Origin: Azolla caroliniana
Lineage: Eukaryota > Polypodiophyta
DNA length: 64,000 nucleotides
Direction: 5' to 3'
Assembly: GCA_043228905.1 (NCBI GenBank)
Contig: JBHGNT010000009.1
Coordinates: 3,720,001 to 3,784,000, forward strand
This document shows positions 47,534-60,535 of this stretch, in pieces. The translations under genes and the position numbers were made by a program. The notes beneath the pieces were generated by a model. The model had not been told where the DNA came from, did no database searches, and was given only the letters and a program-made list of their open reading frames with translations. The stretch's first letter is position 1. Each line of letters starts with the position of its first letter.

Positions 47534-48830
47534 CGATTACTCAACTCTATTTTAGATGATTTTCAAGACGTGTTTCCTAATGAATTGCCGCTTACTTTAC
47601 CACCAAAACATAATGTGGACCATCAAATTTAACTCATCCTCGGTGCTTCTCCTGTGAGCATTCCACCTACCGACTTAGTTGATTAGAAGAGGATGAGATC
47701 GCTAAACAACTTAAGGAATACTTGAGTATGGACCACATTAGGTATAGTAAATCACCTTGGGGTGTGCCCATTCTATTAGTTAAGAAGAAGGAAGGTTCAT
47801 GGTGAATGTGTATCAATTATCGCCGTTTGAATAAAATGACAATTAAAAATGCATATCTGTTACCTTGTGCCGATGATTTGATTGATCGTTTGCATGGGGC
47901 TTGATATTTTACGAAAATTGACTTACGAACAGGTTATCATCAAATTTGCATTGCCGAGGATGATATTCCTAAAACCGCTTTTCGTACGCGCTATGGCCAT
48001 GATGAGTTTTTAGTCATGCCTTTCGGGTTGACTAATGCTCTAGCCACATTCTAACAAGCGATGAATGACATTTTCCGAGATCAACTGGGTGATTTTGTTG
48101 TCATCTTCTTGGATGATATTTTCATATATTGCGGTACCTTGCAAGATCATGTTCAACATGTTCGATTTATTTTGCAAAAGTTGCGTGACAACTCTTTCTA
48201 TGCAAAACATTCAAAATGTGATTTTTTCCAAAAATCTATTGTGTACCTAGGTCATTTAATTACGGAAAATGGCATTGAAATTGAACCTTCTCATATTCAA
48301 AAGGTTAAACTTTGGCCCATTCCTAGTAATATTCATGAATTGCAATCATTCTTAAGGTTTGTTGGATTTTTACGAAAATCAATTCGTAACTATTCCAAAT
48401 TGACTACGCCATTAACTGACCTTTTAAAAGGTCATCCACGTAAGTCTGTCAAACCGATTGCATGGAATGAAAACTTGACAAATCATTTGAGACACTCCAA
48501 GAGCATGTGTGTCAGGCTTCCACTCTTCTATTACCGGACCCTTCTAAGCCTTTCTCAATCGAAACTGATGCTAGTGATTATGATATTGGTGCCATTCTTT
48601 ATCAAGGTGGTCACCTTATTGCTTTTGAAAGTAAGAAGCTTGATGCTGCTCAATCTCGGTAACAACAGACCATCAATCATTGAGTATTTTTGTGACCAAT
48701 CAGATCTTGTTGGTCATAAAGGCCGTTGGGTTGACCTTATGCAAGATTTTGATTTTTCCATACGGTATCGCAAGGGTTCTATGAACACCGTTGCAGATGC
48801 TCTGCGTCACATTATAGAAGTTAACATGCT
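47534..48830 (+). pseudogene. Gypsy-2 reverse transcriptase and RNase H
   Basis: Fragments of the RT are read in changing frames: [43 protein letters not shown] and [12 protein letters not shown], then [12 protein letters not shown] (catalytic LDD) at about 48090-48125. At least five stops lie between 47534 and 48060. RNase H (about 48480-48700) is frameshifted and shortened, losing the region with the second acidic residue. Confidence 0.88.
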
Positions 48831-50325
48831 TAGCTTCACGGAAATAAAATCTGATCTTTTAGATCACCTTCGAGGGAAATACCGTGATGATAGTTATTTG
48901 TCAAAATACTGGACGAAAGCCGAATCTGGTTTAGATGCCATTACTAGCACCCTACCCTCGAAGGTGACATTTCACATTACAAACAGTTTTCTCTACCGTA
49001 GTGGAAAGGTCTGTGTTCCAGATTTACCAAACGTAAAACAGAAAATTCTTCATGAATGTCATGATGCACCATCTGCGGGTCATCCTGGAATACAACACAC
49101 ACTCATTCTCATCTTGAGTACTTTTTCCTGGTCTAAGATGCACTATGATGTGCATAAATATGTGACTCAATGCTTACACTGTCAAATTAATAAGTCGGAA
49201 CGACTTAAAGTTGCTGGTATTTTGCGACTTTAGATATTCCCAACAACAAATGGGAAAGTATCTCGATGGATTTTATTGTTAGTTTACCTCGTACACAGAG
49301 GGGTCATGATGCCATTTGGGTTGTCGTTGACAGACTAACAAAATTGACTAGATTTATTCCTACCAAAACCACGGTAACCGCGCAACAATTAGCGTATCAA
49401 TTTGTTGATGAGTTATTTTGTTTTTATGGATTATTGATGGATATTGTTAGTGATCGAGATTCCAAGTTTACTAATGACTTTTGGACTCAAGTCTTTAAGA
49501 AACTAAAAACTACGTTGAGCATGAGTTCCGCATATCATCCTCAGGTTGATGGACAAACTGAAGGAGTTAATCAAATTATTGAGGACATGCTTCGAGCTTA
49601 TGTAGCAAAAACCGCTTCTAAGTGGGAGCAATACCTTCCTATCTTAGAATTTGGTTATAATAGCTCAAAACATACATCCACTAGATATAGTGCTTTTATG
49701 TTGATGTATGGTTTTCAGCCACGTGCCCCAGTCGATGTCACGATTCATCGTGATACATTAGACAGTTAACACACTTTTTTGCAAGACATGAACCAAATGT
49801 TGCATATTGCCAAAGAAAATGTCAAGACAACTGAAGATCTTGCTCGATTTTATGCTGATCAGGAGAGACGTCCTCGTGCATTTACTATTGGTCAAAAAGT
49901 TTTTTTGTGTGTCCCTACCGACTCTATGTCATTGTTTACGAGCAAGTGCGCTAAGTTAGCCCCACGATATTGTGGCCCATTTGAAATCCTTAAGTGAGTT
50001 AGGTCATCTGCTTATGACCTTGCCTTACCCCGTAACGTTGGTATTTATCCTGTTTTTCACGTTAGTCGTCTAAAACCATTTTTAGGCTCTTGTGATAACA
50101 CCATCACAATCCAAGATCTTGTAACATTAGAGGATTTTTCTTACAAACCTCATGTTCTTGAACGAATTCTTCATTCTCATACTAAACATTTACGTTCTAA
50201 AGAGATTCGGCTATTCAAGATCAAATGGATGGATAAACCTATTGATGATGCCACATGGGAATGCGAGCATACTCTTAAGGCACAATTTTCTCACTTCACA
50301 TTGCAAGAGTGCAATCTTTTAAAGT
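48831..50325 (+). pseudogene. Gypsy-2 integrase and chromodomain-type tail
   Basis: Zinc-finger part APSAGHPGIQHTL...[13 protein letters not shown] near 49060-49210. Core: [32 protein letters not shown] (Asp), VSDRDSKFTNDFW (Asp) and GVNQIIEDMLRAY (Glu), so the catalytic triad is present. The tail ends IKWMDKPIDDATWE...FTLQECNLLK. Stops at about 49232 and 49767 and one after 49995 break it. Confidence 0.9.
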
Positions 50326-50334
50326 AGGGGAGTA

Positions 50335-50799
50335 TGTTATGTACACATAATGTTGGTGAGGGTAGGTCACTAATATTTACATTAGTGATGGGTATGTTCA
50401 CTAATGTTAAAAAGGGGCTAATGTGATTGGATAGAAGGAATGATAGGTGCATGCACTATCATGATTTGGGCAACCAATGAATGGAGACCCTTTTAGAAAT
50501 GCACATCTATTCAAGGGGCCTAGGAAAAGGTAATAAATATGAGGTTTAGCTACCCTCATAAGCACATTACGTCGGAAGGCCGCTGTCTTAGACACCGGTG
50601 GTGCGGGCTAGGCTTTCGTCTCAACGATCATGTTTATCTCTTCTGAGGTATTAGTCATCCTAATATCCGGTGGTATGGGACGTTGGTGGTAGGTTGGCTA
50701 TGTCTAGATCATAGCTCGGGGGTGGTTGGGTGGAACGGGTTCTTCTATCCAATCTATTTTCCTTCTTTTACTTTACTTTGGTCTATTGATTAGTAATAA
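50335..50799 (+). repeat. 3' LTR of gypsy-2 (465 bp)
   Basis: Begins TGTTATGTAC. The last ~10 bases before the terminal A (GACTCTTAAC) are missing compared with the 5' LTR. The adjacent GTTAT still matches the left duplication. Confidence 0.85.
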
Positions 50800-51834
50800 G
50801 TTATATTCATGATAGGCCCTTTGGCTCAATTTAGTTTTTGAAATGTTTTATGAGTTAATAGGTGTCTCGTATCTTGTGAGCTTTTGACCCAACTTGCTAA
50901 TTTGCGGAGATATATTGCCATTAGTTGGTTGCAATGGGATTGCATCATCTGTCAACTCCTCTTGATTGTAGAGAATCAATCTTCTATAGGTTGTAATTCC
51001 ATCCCAAGCTCGAGACTAAGCATGCAATTTCTTTCTCTACAATCGTAAGCATTGAGGTTTGTGGTTTATCACTTTAAGTTAGTATTGTGATAGTTATAAT
51101 TTTGCACATTGATTGTTTTAAGCATTGATACATTCACGCATCGTGGATCCATGCATTTTAATCCTAGTTGATTGGTCCACATAATGTGGATTTGTGCAAT
51201 CAAGTAGTCACATGTTTTGTTTTTTTAAACATATCCTTCCATTAGTTTAAAAAAACCATATTAGCTACAAAATACAAAATGATGGAAAGGAGACGATTAT
51301 CCTTCCCCAACCCGTCTTGTGTAAGACACTAGCTAGCCATGAATCCTTCTTTTGATAGACTTGATTGAACACTTCTTCAATAGTTGAAACATACCATGAA
51401 TTTGCCATATGTTCAAACCAAATCAATTTTCCTCATCATGTTTATATTCAACATCTCCCAATACCACCTTTGGGTCATCAGATGCATCCAATATGCCCCC
51501 CCATTTACAAATTATGACCAAGCATCCTCTATTTTCCATATTCAACGTAAAACTCAATCAAAGCATTATGGTATAGAGGTCATTTTGTATGTCTCGATCC
51601 ATGATCATTCCATCACGTATAAACATGACGTCATGTACAACCATGTGATCAACACCCACTTTAAGGGATCTCAACCCTTCGAACAGTTTATATGCATTTG
51701 ATAACCTTCCACATGTTGCCTGCAAATCAACAATGCTTCATGACACCATCCATCACATAAAAAGAAACGGACTTCTTCCGAATGCATACATAAGAGCATC
51801 CCCCTCCACCTATTTCAATGAATCCATCCATGTT

Positions 51835-53290
51835 TCAATAATAGTTAACATATCCCCATGTTTCATATTGGTGGAGAGGTGGCTGATACCTCCGACGTAT
51901 ACAAGAATTAACCATGTAAAATACATTCATCCTTTCCCATGTCTTCTTAAAAACCTCTTTCTTTTGAAGGACTACATCTGAATCACCCTTGATAGCGTCA
52001 TACTCTCCTTTTAGTGTATGCACCACGGTCAACCAAATCTCCTTGATTACCTCCACAACATTCCATTGAATTTGCTGAAATATCCTTCGACATCTACTAG
52101 TCCACAAAACCCACAACGTTATGGAACTAATAGTCTCCCAAACCACCCCATTTTGTATTGAATTACTATGCATACACGACAACACTTCCTCAACATATCG
52201 ACTTCTTGTATGTAATGCAAATGTAACCTTTTCTTGTTCATAATCTTGTACCTTAACCTTAATAGTAGCCCACATCACTGCTCCCCATTTATATACTCTA
52301 GAGCCATATACATCATGCAATAAATGTAATATCCTTTTCCAAACCAATTTGGCCACCATACATGACCATAATAGGTGATGAAGAGACTCCATCTCTCATC
52401 CACAAAAATCACACATTTTATCTGCATCCTTACAATGCATCCAAACCCTAACAGGAATTGCATAATGAACAATCAACCATCTAAATAAAATAATCTTCTT
52501 TGGAATTTGCATAGCCCATAGCTATTTCCAAAATGTTGTCATATAAGTAGAATCAACATTATAACTCAACCATGTTGTAGCTGTTGTCGGTCAATGAGGT
52601 ATCCTACGTTGTAACATCTCCCTTCCCAATCGAACTGAATATTGAAAAAACGGCTTCGGCCTAACATCCTCCCCAAAATATGAAGTAGGTAACCACTTCC
52701 ATTTCCCTGGATCACATTCCAATTCACATAATGGTTTTTTGCCCACTACCCATAGATTCCACCATGCATGGACAACATTAGGATCAGGGTCTAGGATCCA
52801 AATCTTATCTACCTTGGCTAGAATTCTAATGGGTTTTAATGTAGCCTCAACGAGACATTCATCTTCCAGGGGGATCAACACTAATCGTCCCTCTTGTAAA
52901 ACATCATAACTCAAGAAAGAATCCTTATCTCTAAGGCCACGAACTCCAAGAAAAATTTGAAAATTTGAAAATTTGAAAATAATCCCACCCACTTATGACA
53001 ATCAGAATGTATGTTATCCATCAAGGGTAGTTGCAATTTCCTTAACTCATCAACTATCATCTTTCCTCCTCTTATTCCTCTATATTCTTGTTGCATAATA
53101 TCTATAGGTTGTGAATAAAACGTCGCCACTTACGAAGAGATGAGGCAAAAGATGAATCCACTTGAGCCAAATTTAATCTCACTCTCCTCCCCAACATAGA
53201 TCCTTCATCACCTAGAAATAAAAGATTCCAAACCAAGGGTTGATGTAACCATTCATCCATCGAAGTGGGCAAGACTTGTTGCAAATTATC
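51835..53290 (-). pseudogene. LINE C-terminal part with zinc-binding RT-associated domain
   Basis: Reads NLWVVGKKPLCELECDPGKW, then MESLHHLLWSCMVAKLVWKR (the H...C part of the zf-RVT motif) and ISSITLWVLWTSRCRRIF, matching fragments at 16.5, 36.5 and 59 kb. Several frames; nonfunctional. A stretch of AATTTGAAA repeated three times lies at about 52950. Confidence 0.85.
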
Positions 53291-55295
53291 TTTCATTGAT
53301 CACCAGGCTCTCTTTATCGCAGCAAAGAACCTATCATTTTGAAATACTATATTATGCGAATGAAAGTTAGGAATAAACCACCATTGAAGAGACCTTGTCC
53401 ATTCACCTCCATATTTTGGGAAAACCTCTTTCATTCTTAACTGAAGAAGCATCTTCCACTGTTCATTTCCTGGTTGTAAACCTCACACTATAAATTTTGC
53501 CAATAGTGCCTTACATTGCATAAGAGGATCTACCAAACCTAAACCCCCTTGAGAGGTCGGCGTTATAATAGTTTTCCAAGCTACCTTCGGTCTAACATTC
53601 TTAAAATCAGTAGAAACCCATAAGAAATTTCTAATCAACCGTTGTAACTTTGACAACAAAGATCTGGAGAATATACCACATTGAGGAGAGTAATACTTGA
53701 TTAGAAATAACTAGCCTCCCCGCCAGTGATATACTCTTAGAGCTCCAAAAGATTCATTTTTTCCTCAAAGAAATCAGTAACGGTTGAATATGAGCTTTTG
53801 GGGGAAGATTAATTCCCACTTGACACCCTAAATATCTCATTGGAAAGCATTTTGGTATCCAACAAAATCCAACATCTGGACACCAAGTAGGAGTAAGACC
53901 TTTAAATCCCACTGACTTGTGCCAATTAATAATGGCACCTTAAGCATCACAGAAATTATGGATCACCTTTTGCACCTTACAAAGATTTCTGTCATCTCCT
54001 ACAACATACAATGTTGTGTCATCTGCAAATTCACAATCTAACACAACCTCCTCCAGACCTGGCCACTATATACCCTTAATAGATGACTTATTCTTATACA
54101 AGAATGCACTAAAGGCTTCTCCTACGAGTAGAAATAAATATGGAGCCAAAGGACATCCTTGTCTCACGAATCTAGTAATCGGAAAATTATTATCTAGTGC
54201 TCCACCAACAAGAACTCGACTAGATGCTGAAGTATATAATGCAAAAACAACCTTAATATAATCACATGGAATACCTATACGACTCATAACCTCATATAAA
54301 AAATTCCAATCGACTCTGTCATAAGCTTTCTCAAAATCCAAAAGCAATATTGCTGAGTCTTGTTTTGTTTCTTCCGCTATTGCTATCATCTCCCAAAACA
54401 TGAAAATATTATCAAAGATACTCCTTTCCTGTATAAAGCCCGTCTGATTCTTATGTATAATATGTGGAAGAAAAGGATCCAAATGAATAGCTAATAATTT
54501 AGCATAAACTTTATATATTGTATTTAAAATAATTATATGCCACCATTTCTTAATATCATCCACCACACCTTCTACCTTTGGAATCAAATAAATCATTCCT
54601 TCATTCCACCCAATAGGCATCCTTCCCAAATGAAAAACCTCTTGTAAAGCAGATGTGAAAGCATCGGCTATATCATCCCAATACTCTAAAAAGAATTCTG
54701 GTGATAATCCATCATTTCTTGGACATACATTCTTCCCAATAGCCACCAGTGCAACTCTTACCTCTGTAGAAGAGATTTCCTTTACCAATGATTCAACCAT
54801 CTCATGTGAGACCTTTGTAAGTAGATTTTTATAAAAGGTCGTGGCAATGTACCTCATTTCATTCGTGTCCTTTGTAATTGACCCATGTTCCCTTTGTAGC
54901 TGTCTCATACAATTACCAAAATGAACACCTTTATGATATGCGAAAAAATTAGAATTCACATTATCAACTAATCGAGTCCACTTTGAAGCAATAGCATGAA
55001 ACTTTGTTTGAAATATCTTGTCTTCCAAACATGTTAATTCATTTCTTATGTGAGCCAACTCCAATTCAACCCAAGCTGCATGTGGACATTTTATTGAAAA
55101 TGTTGAAGAGAACCTCAAAGCCCTCCTATTAGCAGCCATTCTCAACTTACATTGCTCCACAATCTTACATACTTTCAATCTAAAAAATTCTGAAGTACCC
55201 TGAATAGCAGAGTTGACCCTTTGCAAGACATTTACAACAGATGTAGGTTGCCATTCCGACATCTGTAAAATATCATGCCTAAAGGATGTATCCAA
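53291..55295 (-). pseudogene. LINE reverse transcriptase
   Basis: 409 open codons (55295-54066), then frame breaks. Motifs: NDGLSPEFFLEYW, GWNEGMIYLIPK, QTGFIQERSIFDN, LLDFEKAYDRVDW, VRQGCPLAPYLFLL and, after a stop at about 54066, EFADDTTLYVV (FADD catalytic core) at about 54010-54040. The order and spacing are of plant L1-type RT. Confidence 0.92.
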
Positions 55296-55360
55296 ATAGA
55301 TTCATTTCGGAATACAATCACAACTATTGTTATGATATGGTTGTTTTCCAACCACCATAA

Positions 55361-56109
55361 TCACAGGTGCATGATCGGAGAATAAAGAGCCTGATATAAT
55401 ACCAATCTCCCCACCCTTTTTGACAAAAAAACATCAATGTATATTCTGTCCAAACGGGATAGATTTACCCCTTGTTGTCTTCTATTTGATCGAGAGAAAC
55501 TTAATGAATCTTTTAACCGACCAAAAGATGTAACATGCCATGCATCTTGCAATCTGAATGATAAACATAAGTGTTCCCAAGTTACCAACTCAATTGCACC
55601 CATCAAAGCATGAGAGCCTCTAATCCTATCACCGAAATCTTCAATCATATTAAAATCACCTACCATACACCAATGATCCATTGACGGTAAATCCGATCCT
55701 ATCTTAAACCAAAATTCCTTTGTAGCCCCTCCCGAATTTGGAGCATAAATATTAAGAAAACCCAACTTAAGGTTTGAGACTGTAAGATGATATATTGAGC
55801 TCTTCCCTCAACCAATATACGACAATCTAACACTTGCTAACTCCATTTCTCTGCTAAGGCTATACATAAACCTCCATGTTTATTTTGATCGCCAATCACA
55901 GGAGCCCAATAGTATTTCCAATTTTCGTTTAACATATTCCCATATGTATCTATTCGCTTATCCGATAGATGAGTTTCTTGTAAACAAATCATATCACAAA
56001 CTCCCACATTAAACTTAAGCAACTCTTGATGGACTCTACCGTTAAATTTCTTACTAAGTGCCCCTCTAAGCCCTTGAACATTCCATGATAAAATTTGGAA
56101 TTTATTCAT
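55361..56109 (-). pseudogene. LINE apurinic-type endonuclease
   Basis: Starts MNKFQILSWNVQGLRG, then ICLQETHLSDKRIDTYG (Glu of the active site), HGGLCIALAEKW, a frame break near 55836, and WCMVGDFNMIEDFGDR (GDFN motif) and LSRLDRIYID. All standard exonuclease-endonuclease-phosphatase motifs of L1 elements; interrupted by stops. Confidence 0.9.
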
Positions 56110-57610
56110 AGCTTAACAAAAGTTGCTTACTAACCTTAGTTCTCCCATCCATTGTCGACTTTTTAAACTTGCAATCCTTATTGTTAATTTTCAATCCCTT
56201 AAGGGACATCTTATTTGAGTACGAAACCGTACTATGTTTCTTTGTATGACACATGAATCGATTAATCATAATATTTCTATCCACTACTTTATTAAGAGTA
56301 GTATGTACAACTACTGCATCAAGATATGATTATCTCTTAGTTATACGCCCCTTGTAGTTATGGGTATTCTCCATTGATGAGTGACAAATTTCAGCACTCA
56401 CAATTTGTAACAAGTTAACCTCTTCCCCACTTTTTTCCGCATTAGAGTCTTCCTTAAGGATTGTGTGACTTTCGTTTTCCTCATATACAACTAATGGCAA
56501 GGTTTCATCTCCCTTCATACCTAAACCATTATCATCATGCATCAAGATATGATTATCCTTGGGATAAGCCTCGCCCACCAAAGAGTCTAATAAATTATTA
56601 TCTCTTATGTTCATTGAAGAATTAGAAAGGTCACGATCTATAATATGGTCCATATTATTTTTATGTTTGGCAATTGAAGCTCCATCTATCTCCTCAACCA
56701 AGATAGCATCCCGTGGTAGTGTTTGTCTAAGATTACCAATTGGTTCAAATCTATTTCATGTTGGCATCCATTTATTGGAAAGGTGCACATTCTTTGCAAA
56801 AAAACATTTTCCCTTTCTCACCATAGTCCAATCCTCCTCTCCTTCGGTAGCCCCCTTTTCCTTAAATTTTTCATTACTATTCCCATGTGACTCATTCTAC
56901 CACGTACAATCTTTTGCCATATGCCCAATTTGCCTACATTTAAAGCATTGATTTGGCAATCCAGCATATGTAATCTTTTGCACTCGCACTTTGCTGCCAA
57001 TCAATGGTGGCAATCGAATTGACGAGGGAAGAACCATATTACTATGACCTAATAGCCTCACTATTGGTGTATTTTGATTTTTTGCATTAAACCTCTCGAT
57101 TTCTACATCCTCATCTATCAATTGCCCAAGTGTGGATGCAATATCCTTTATTATCGACTGCCACTCTTTGGGTAAGGCCAGGAACATAACAGAAAAAACA
57201 AACCTTCTAGCAATTGTCTCCCTCAAGTCATCTAAATCAAATCCCGCATACCATTTCAAAAATTGCATCCATACTCCTTTCATCTTAACACTACCCACTA
57301 GAAGCAATTTAACTACCATATCACAACTATTAAATTCAACATGGTAGCAACCCTTACCGAGAAATTGAATGTCGATTATTTGCGCTAACTCACCTTGCAA
57401 AGAGCTTGTAATAGATGACACAGCTCGACCCGATTTGGACAACCTCCCACAACATAGATAACGATCGAATGTTGTTGTAGGTGATCCACCTCCGCCTATA
57501 CCTTCTGTTCTGTGTCTGGAGAGAGAGACAGAAGTCCACTGTGAGATCTGCGACCAGAGAAGAAGCGAAGGGCAGTACACTGGAATCCCTTTTGTATGTT
57601 GTCGCAGCAC
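56110..57610 (-). pseudogene. LINE ORF1 (gag-like, zinc knuckle)
   Basis: Reads GVWMQFLKWYAGFDLDDL, then VRVQKITYAGLPNQ and the knuckle CFKCRQIGHMAKDC, closing at a stop near 56897. A charged downstream part (56701-56330) follows. Layout as in plant L1-type ORF1 proteins with a DUF4283-like region before the knuckle. Confidence 0.85.
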
Positions 57611-58040
57611 CGAATGCGCTCATCATTTTTTCTCTTCCTGCGTGGGGTCATATGTTTTAATTGAGGTCGTCTCACCTCATGACATCTACGTGGGGCTCAT
57701 ATGTTCTACGTGAGTTCTTTGGGCTTGTGAATTGAAAACTTTGTGGTTTGATGCCTTCATATGTGGTGAAAAGGTGGTTAGGTATCTTTAGTAATAGAGG
57801 TGGATGAAACCTCAAAATAGTGCACCCTACCAATACTCTATTAATTTTTGTGAGGGATCTTTCAATTCTTTAACTTCATACATGTATTCAGTGTACTTGG
57901 TGGGTGGGAGTTTCAAATGAATAATATTTAATCACATGATTAAGAGGAAAAAATATAACGAAAAAATAATAATCGAAAATTTAAATTAAGGAAAAATATT
58001 ATGAGGAATCATTGAAGCGGTTGCGGAACCTAAGTTCGTT

Positions 58041-58250
58041 GGTTTATCATGGCGTAAGTTTTCAAGACACCCTCAACATTCTCTTTCTCTTTGTACATGG
58101 TTCCTTCTCCACTTTCGTCAAACAAATTTCTGGAACATTATGAAAGGTTTACCATGGCGTAAGTTTTCAAGACACCCTCAACATTCTCTTTCTCTTTGTA
58201 CATGGTTCATTCTCCACCTTCGTCAAACAAATTTCTGGAACATTATGAAA
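58041..58250. repeat. 105-bp tandem duplication
   Basis: 58041-58145 is repeated at 58146-58250 with about 4 differences. Confidence 0.9.
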
Positions 58251-58447
58251 AGCTCATTGATTCCTTTGGGCATTGAATCAAGTCCTTGGAAATGGCACCA
58301 AAATAATGGTAAGGCTCCAAGAGTTGTTCCTTCAAGCTTTGTCCTACTCGATCGATGATATTTCCAAAGTCGAGGTTATTTTTCAAGGTTTTATGTCTAC
58401 CCTTTTGTAGGTGAGACAAATTGAACCAATAGTCAAGCTTCATGCAT

Positions 58448-60000
58448 TGTCAATTAGTCTTCTTCTTTTTTTCTTTCTCTTTTTCCAAAAAATAATATAC
58501 TCCATTAGTTAAAATATACACAAACTCGATCCCTTTCTCGAGTAGGCCGTGCCAAGACTATCCTATCCTACATAAGAGATCTTGCTTATTTATCTTACAC
58601 TTTCACATATATCTCTAGCCATCCTTTCATACACTTCACCTACATTCACTATCCCACATGCCATGTCTTTCACACCCCTCGTTCAACTAATGGGAGGGGG
58701 GAACAACCGTCTGGGTACTTCATACTTCCATAGTACATCCATTCCATTTCATGTGGTCATCGGTGTAGTACACCATTGCTTTTGAAAATTCATCCTCATT
58801 ATTTCTGCAACATCATCAGTACCATCAATCCGCTCATATTGAACTCTTAGTGTAGTTATTAATATGTGTCAGATTAGCTTAATCAATTCAGCTGGAGGGC
58901 GTTTGTGTGCTGAAAATACCCTGGTACACCTTGATGTCCATATACACCATATAGTAATGGGGGCAAGCAACATCCAAAGGTCTCCAAGTTTTTGATTCAA
59001 TGCACAAGCTATAGGTACTTTGTTGTCAGTGATCAACCAAACAATGCCATTCTTCCCTCTGTACTAAGCATCGCATGTGCTATCATATTTCGCCACATCA
59101 TCCTCAAAACAAATCCAGCAAGCATGTCCCCAGTTGAGGGTGAATGAACTAGAGGCATGGCAAAGCAAACGTAGTGCCCTTCCCCATACAACCACTGCCT
59201 CACGACATTCCCATACAATGGGAAATACTTTCTATCTATCCACATGCAATACATCTAGGGTCTACATTGGGGCCTTTACCCCATGTCCCTACCGGCAAGG
59301 CTCTATGTGCAATAAGCCATAAGCATTACCTTGTGGTCATATCTATCATGCCATATCATTTTCCAGAATTGATCTAGTCTCATTTCACTAATGCCCTCCT
59401 GTATCCAAAATTTCTTTGCCGCAATCTTGTCGTGTTCTTGTTCTAGAACAATTTGCCTCCCAATCTTCGTGTTATACCTGAAAAATTGAACCAGCTTTTC
59501 CCCATCAGTTCGTCCTTGAGTTCTCCAAACATACATTGTTGGGTCCCATGATATCTGATCCAAATGCCCTTCTATAGGCCAACACACTGTCGCCTGTGTG
59601 ATCTCCCTTGGCTTAGGGTCAATAATCATATTCTTGCCATTTTTTGCGATCAGCCTAATCAGCCTTTCTCTTTGAAAGGCTGGTTGCTCAACTCTTACCA
59701 TTCCATGCTCTAGTTTGTAGTGGCATACCTCATTTGATTCCACTTTCATTCCCTTAATGCCAATTAAATAGTTTTCTGCATCTATAAGTCCTGTCCACGC
59801 AATTTCAGAGGTTGTTACTTCTTCCTCTTCCAAGGTATTCCCGTAGCATGCAATGGCATCTATAATTCTCTTGAGCATGCCTTTACCCCTGCTTATTCTC
59901 CATATTCTAGCCTTTTGAGTGCCCAACTCATTGGACAAAAACCTCTCCCACTCTACTAATGCATTCCCTTGGGCATTGATTAACTTAGCCCATTTGAAAC
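58448..60000 (-). pseudogene. LINE C-terminal fragment
   Basis: The minus strand reads a 211-codon open stretch with DQISWDPTMYVWRTQGR and FWIQEGISEMRLDQFWKMIW, then after a stop GNVVRQWLYGEGHYVCFAMP and LLAPITIWCIWTSRCTRVF. These parallel the LINE region at 52.6 kb and its C-terminal motif LWVLWTSRCRR. 3' noncoding sequence runs to a T-rich (plus) end near 58450-58490. A different subfamily from the 51-57 kb LINE. Confidence 0.8.
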
Positions 60001-60249
60001 CTGCTTATTGTCCTATCATCGGCCCATCCACATACTTCACTCAACAACAAGACTTAATAAGTACACTTTAACAAGTTAAAGCTAAGGAATTCTTAAGAAG
60101 CCACATTAAGCCAACTGAGTTAAAGAGGATAAAAGATTAAATTCCTAACAAACAATATGGGATTTTTTGTTGTATAGTGGTGGACCTATGGGACAAAATA
60201 AATATATCATCTTGTGTGTGACTCCTTTCGAAGAAGGGTGGCTACTCCT

Positions 60250-60435
60250 TCCTTGCACGAATTTCTCTCACAGTCGAAGTGTGCACTCTTGATTGTGACA
60301 TTCATTTGTAAAATTCTTGAACATTTAGAGTCTCCACTCTCACATGGATTACATGAAAATGCTATATTTGTGGTTCTATAGCTCATATTTTACCTTTGAA
60401 GGCATAATAAATTCTATTTATCCATTTATCTCAAG

Positions 60436-60471
<36 letters not shown>

Positions 60472-60533
60472 TATATTATCGTCTTCGGAGGTCAAATATG
60501 ACCTATGAGACCACAAATATTACATTTCACGTT
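60250..60533. repeat. Foldback (inverted-repeat) element with GATA core
   Basis: The left arm at 60350-60410 (ATGAAAATGCTATATTTGTGG...) and the right arm at 60475-60532 are inverted copies of about 58 bp with roughly 15-20 percent differences, around a GATA microsatellite (60436-60470). A related single arm is at 41390-41552. Confidence 0.75.
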
Positions 60534-60535
60534 GT

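Larger units (their letters stand above)
43949..50799 (+). mobile_element. Gypsy-2, complete but decayed Ty3/gypsy retrotransposon
   Basis: 5' LTR 43949-44422, PBS for initiator tRNA-Met 44424-44435, leader, gag, protease, RT, RNase H, integrase, chromodomain-type tail, polypurine tract 50321-50334 and 3' LTR 50335-50799. Same family group as gypsy-1 and gypsy-3, as the shared motifs and LTR words show. Stops and frameshifts are scattered through gag and RT. Flanked by GTTAT. Confidence 0.92.
51207..57658 (-). mobile_element. Near full-length L1-type LINE
   Basis: Minus strand: ORF1 with zinc knuckle, endonuclease, RT, zinc-binding C-terminal domain, 3' UTR and an A-rich tail (poly-T at 51219-51226 on plus). 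A 12-bp candidate duplication, GTCAYATGTTTT, lies at 51207-51218 and 57647-57658 with one mismatch, giving an element of about 6.4 kb (51219-57646). Decayed by stops and frameshifts but complete in layout. Confidence 0.85.
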
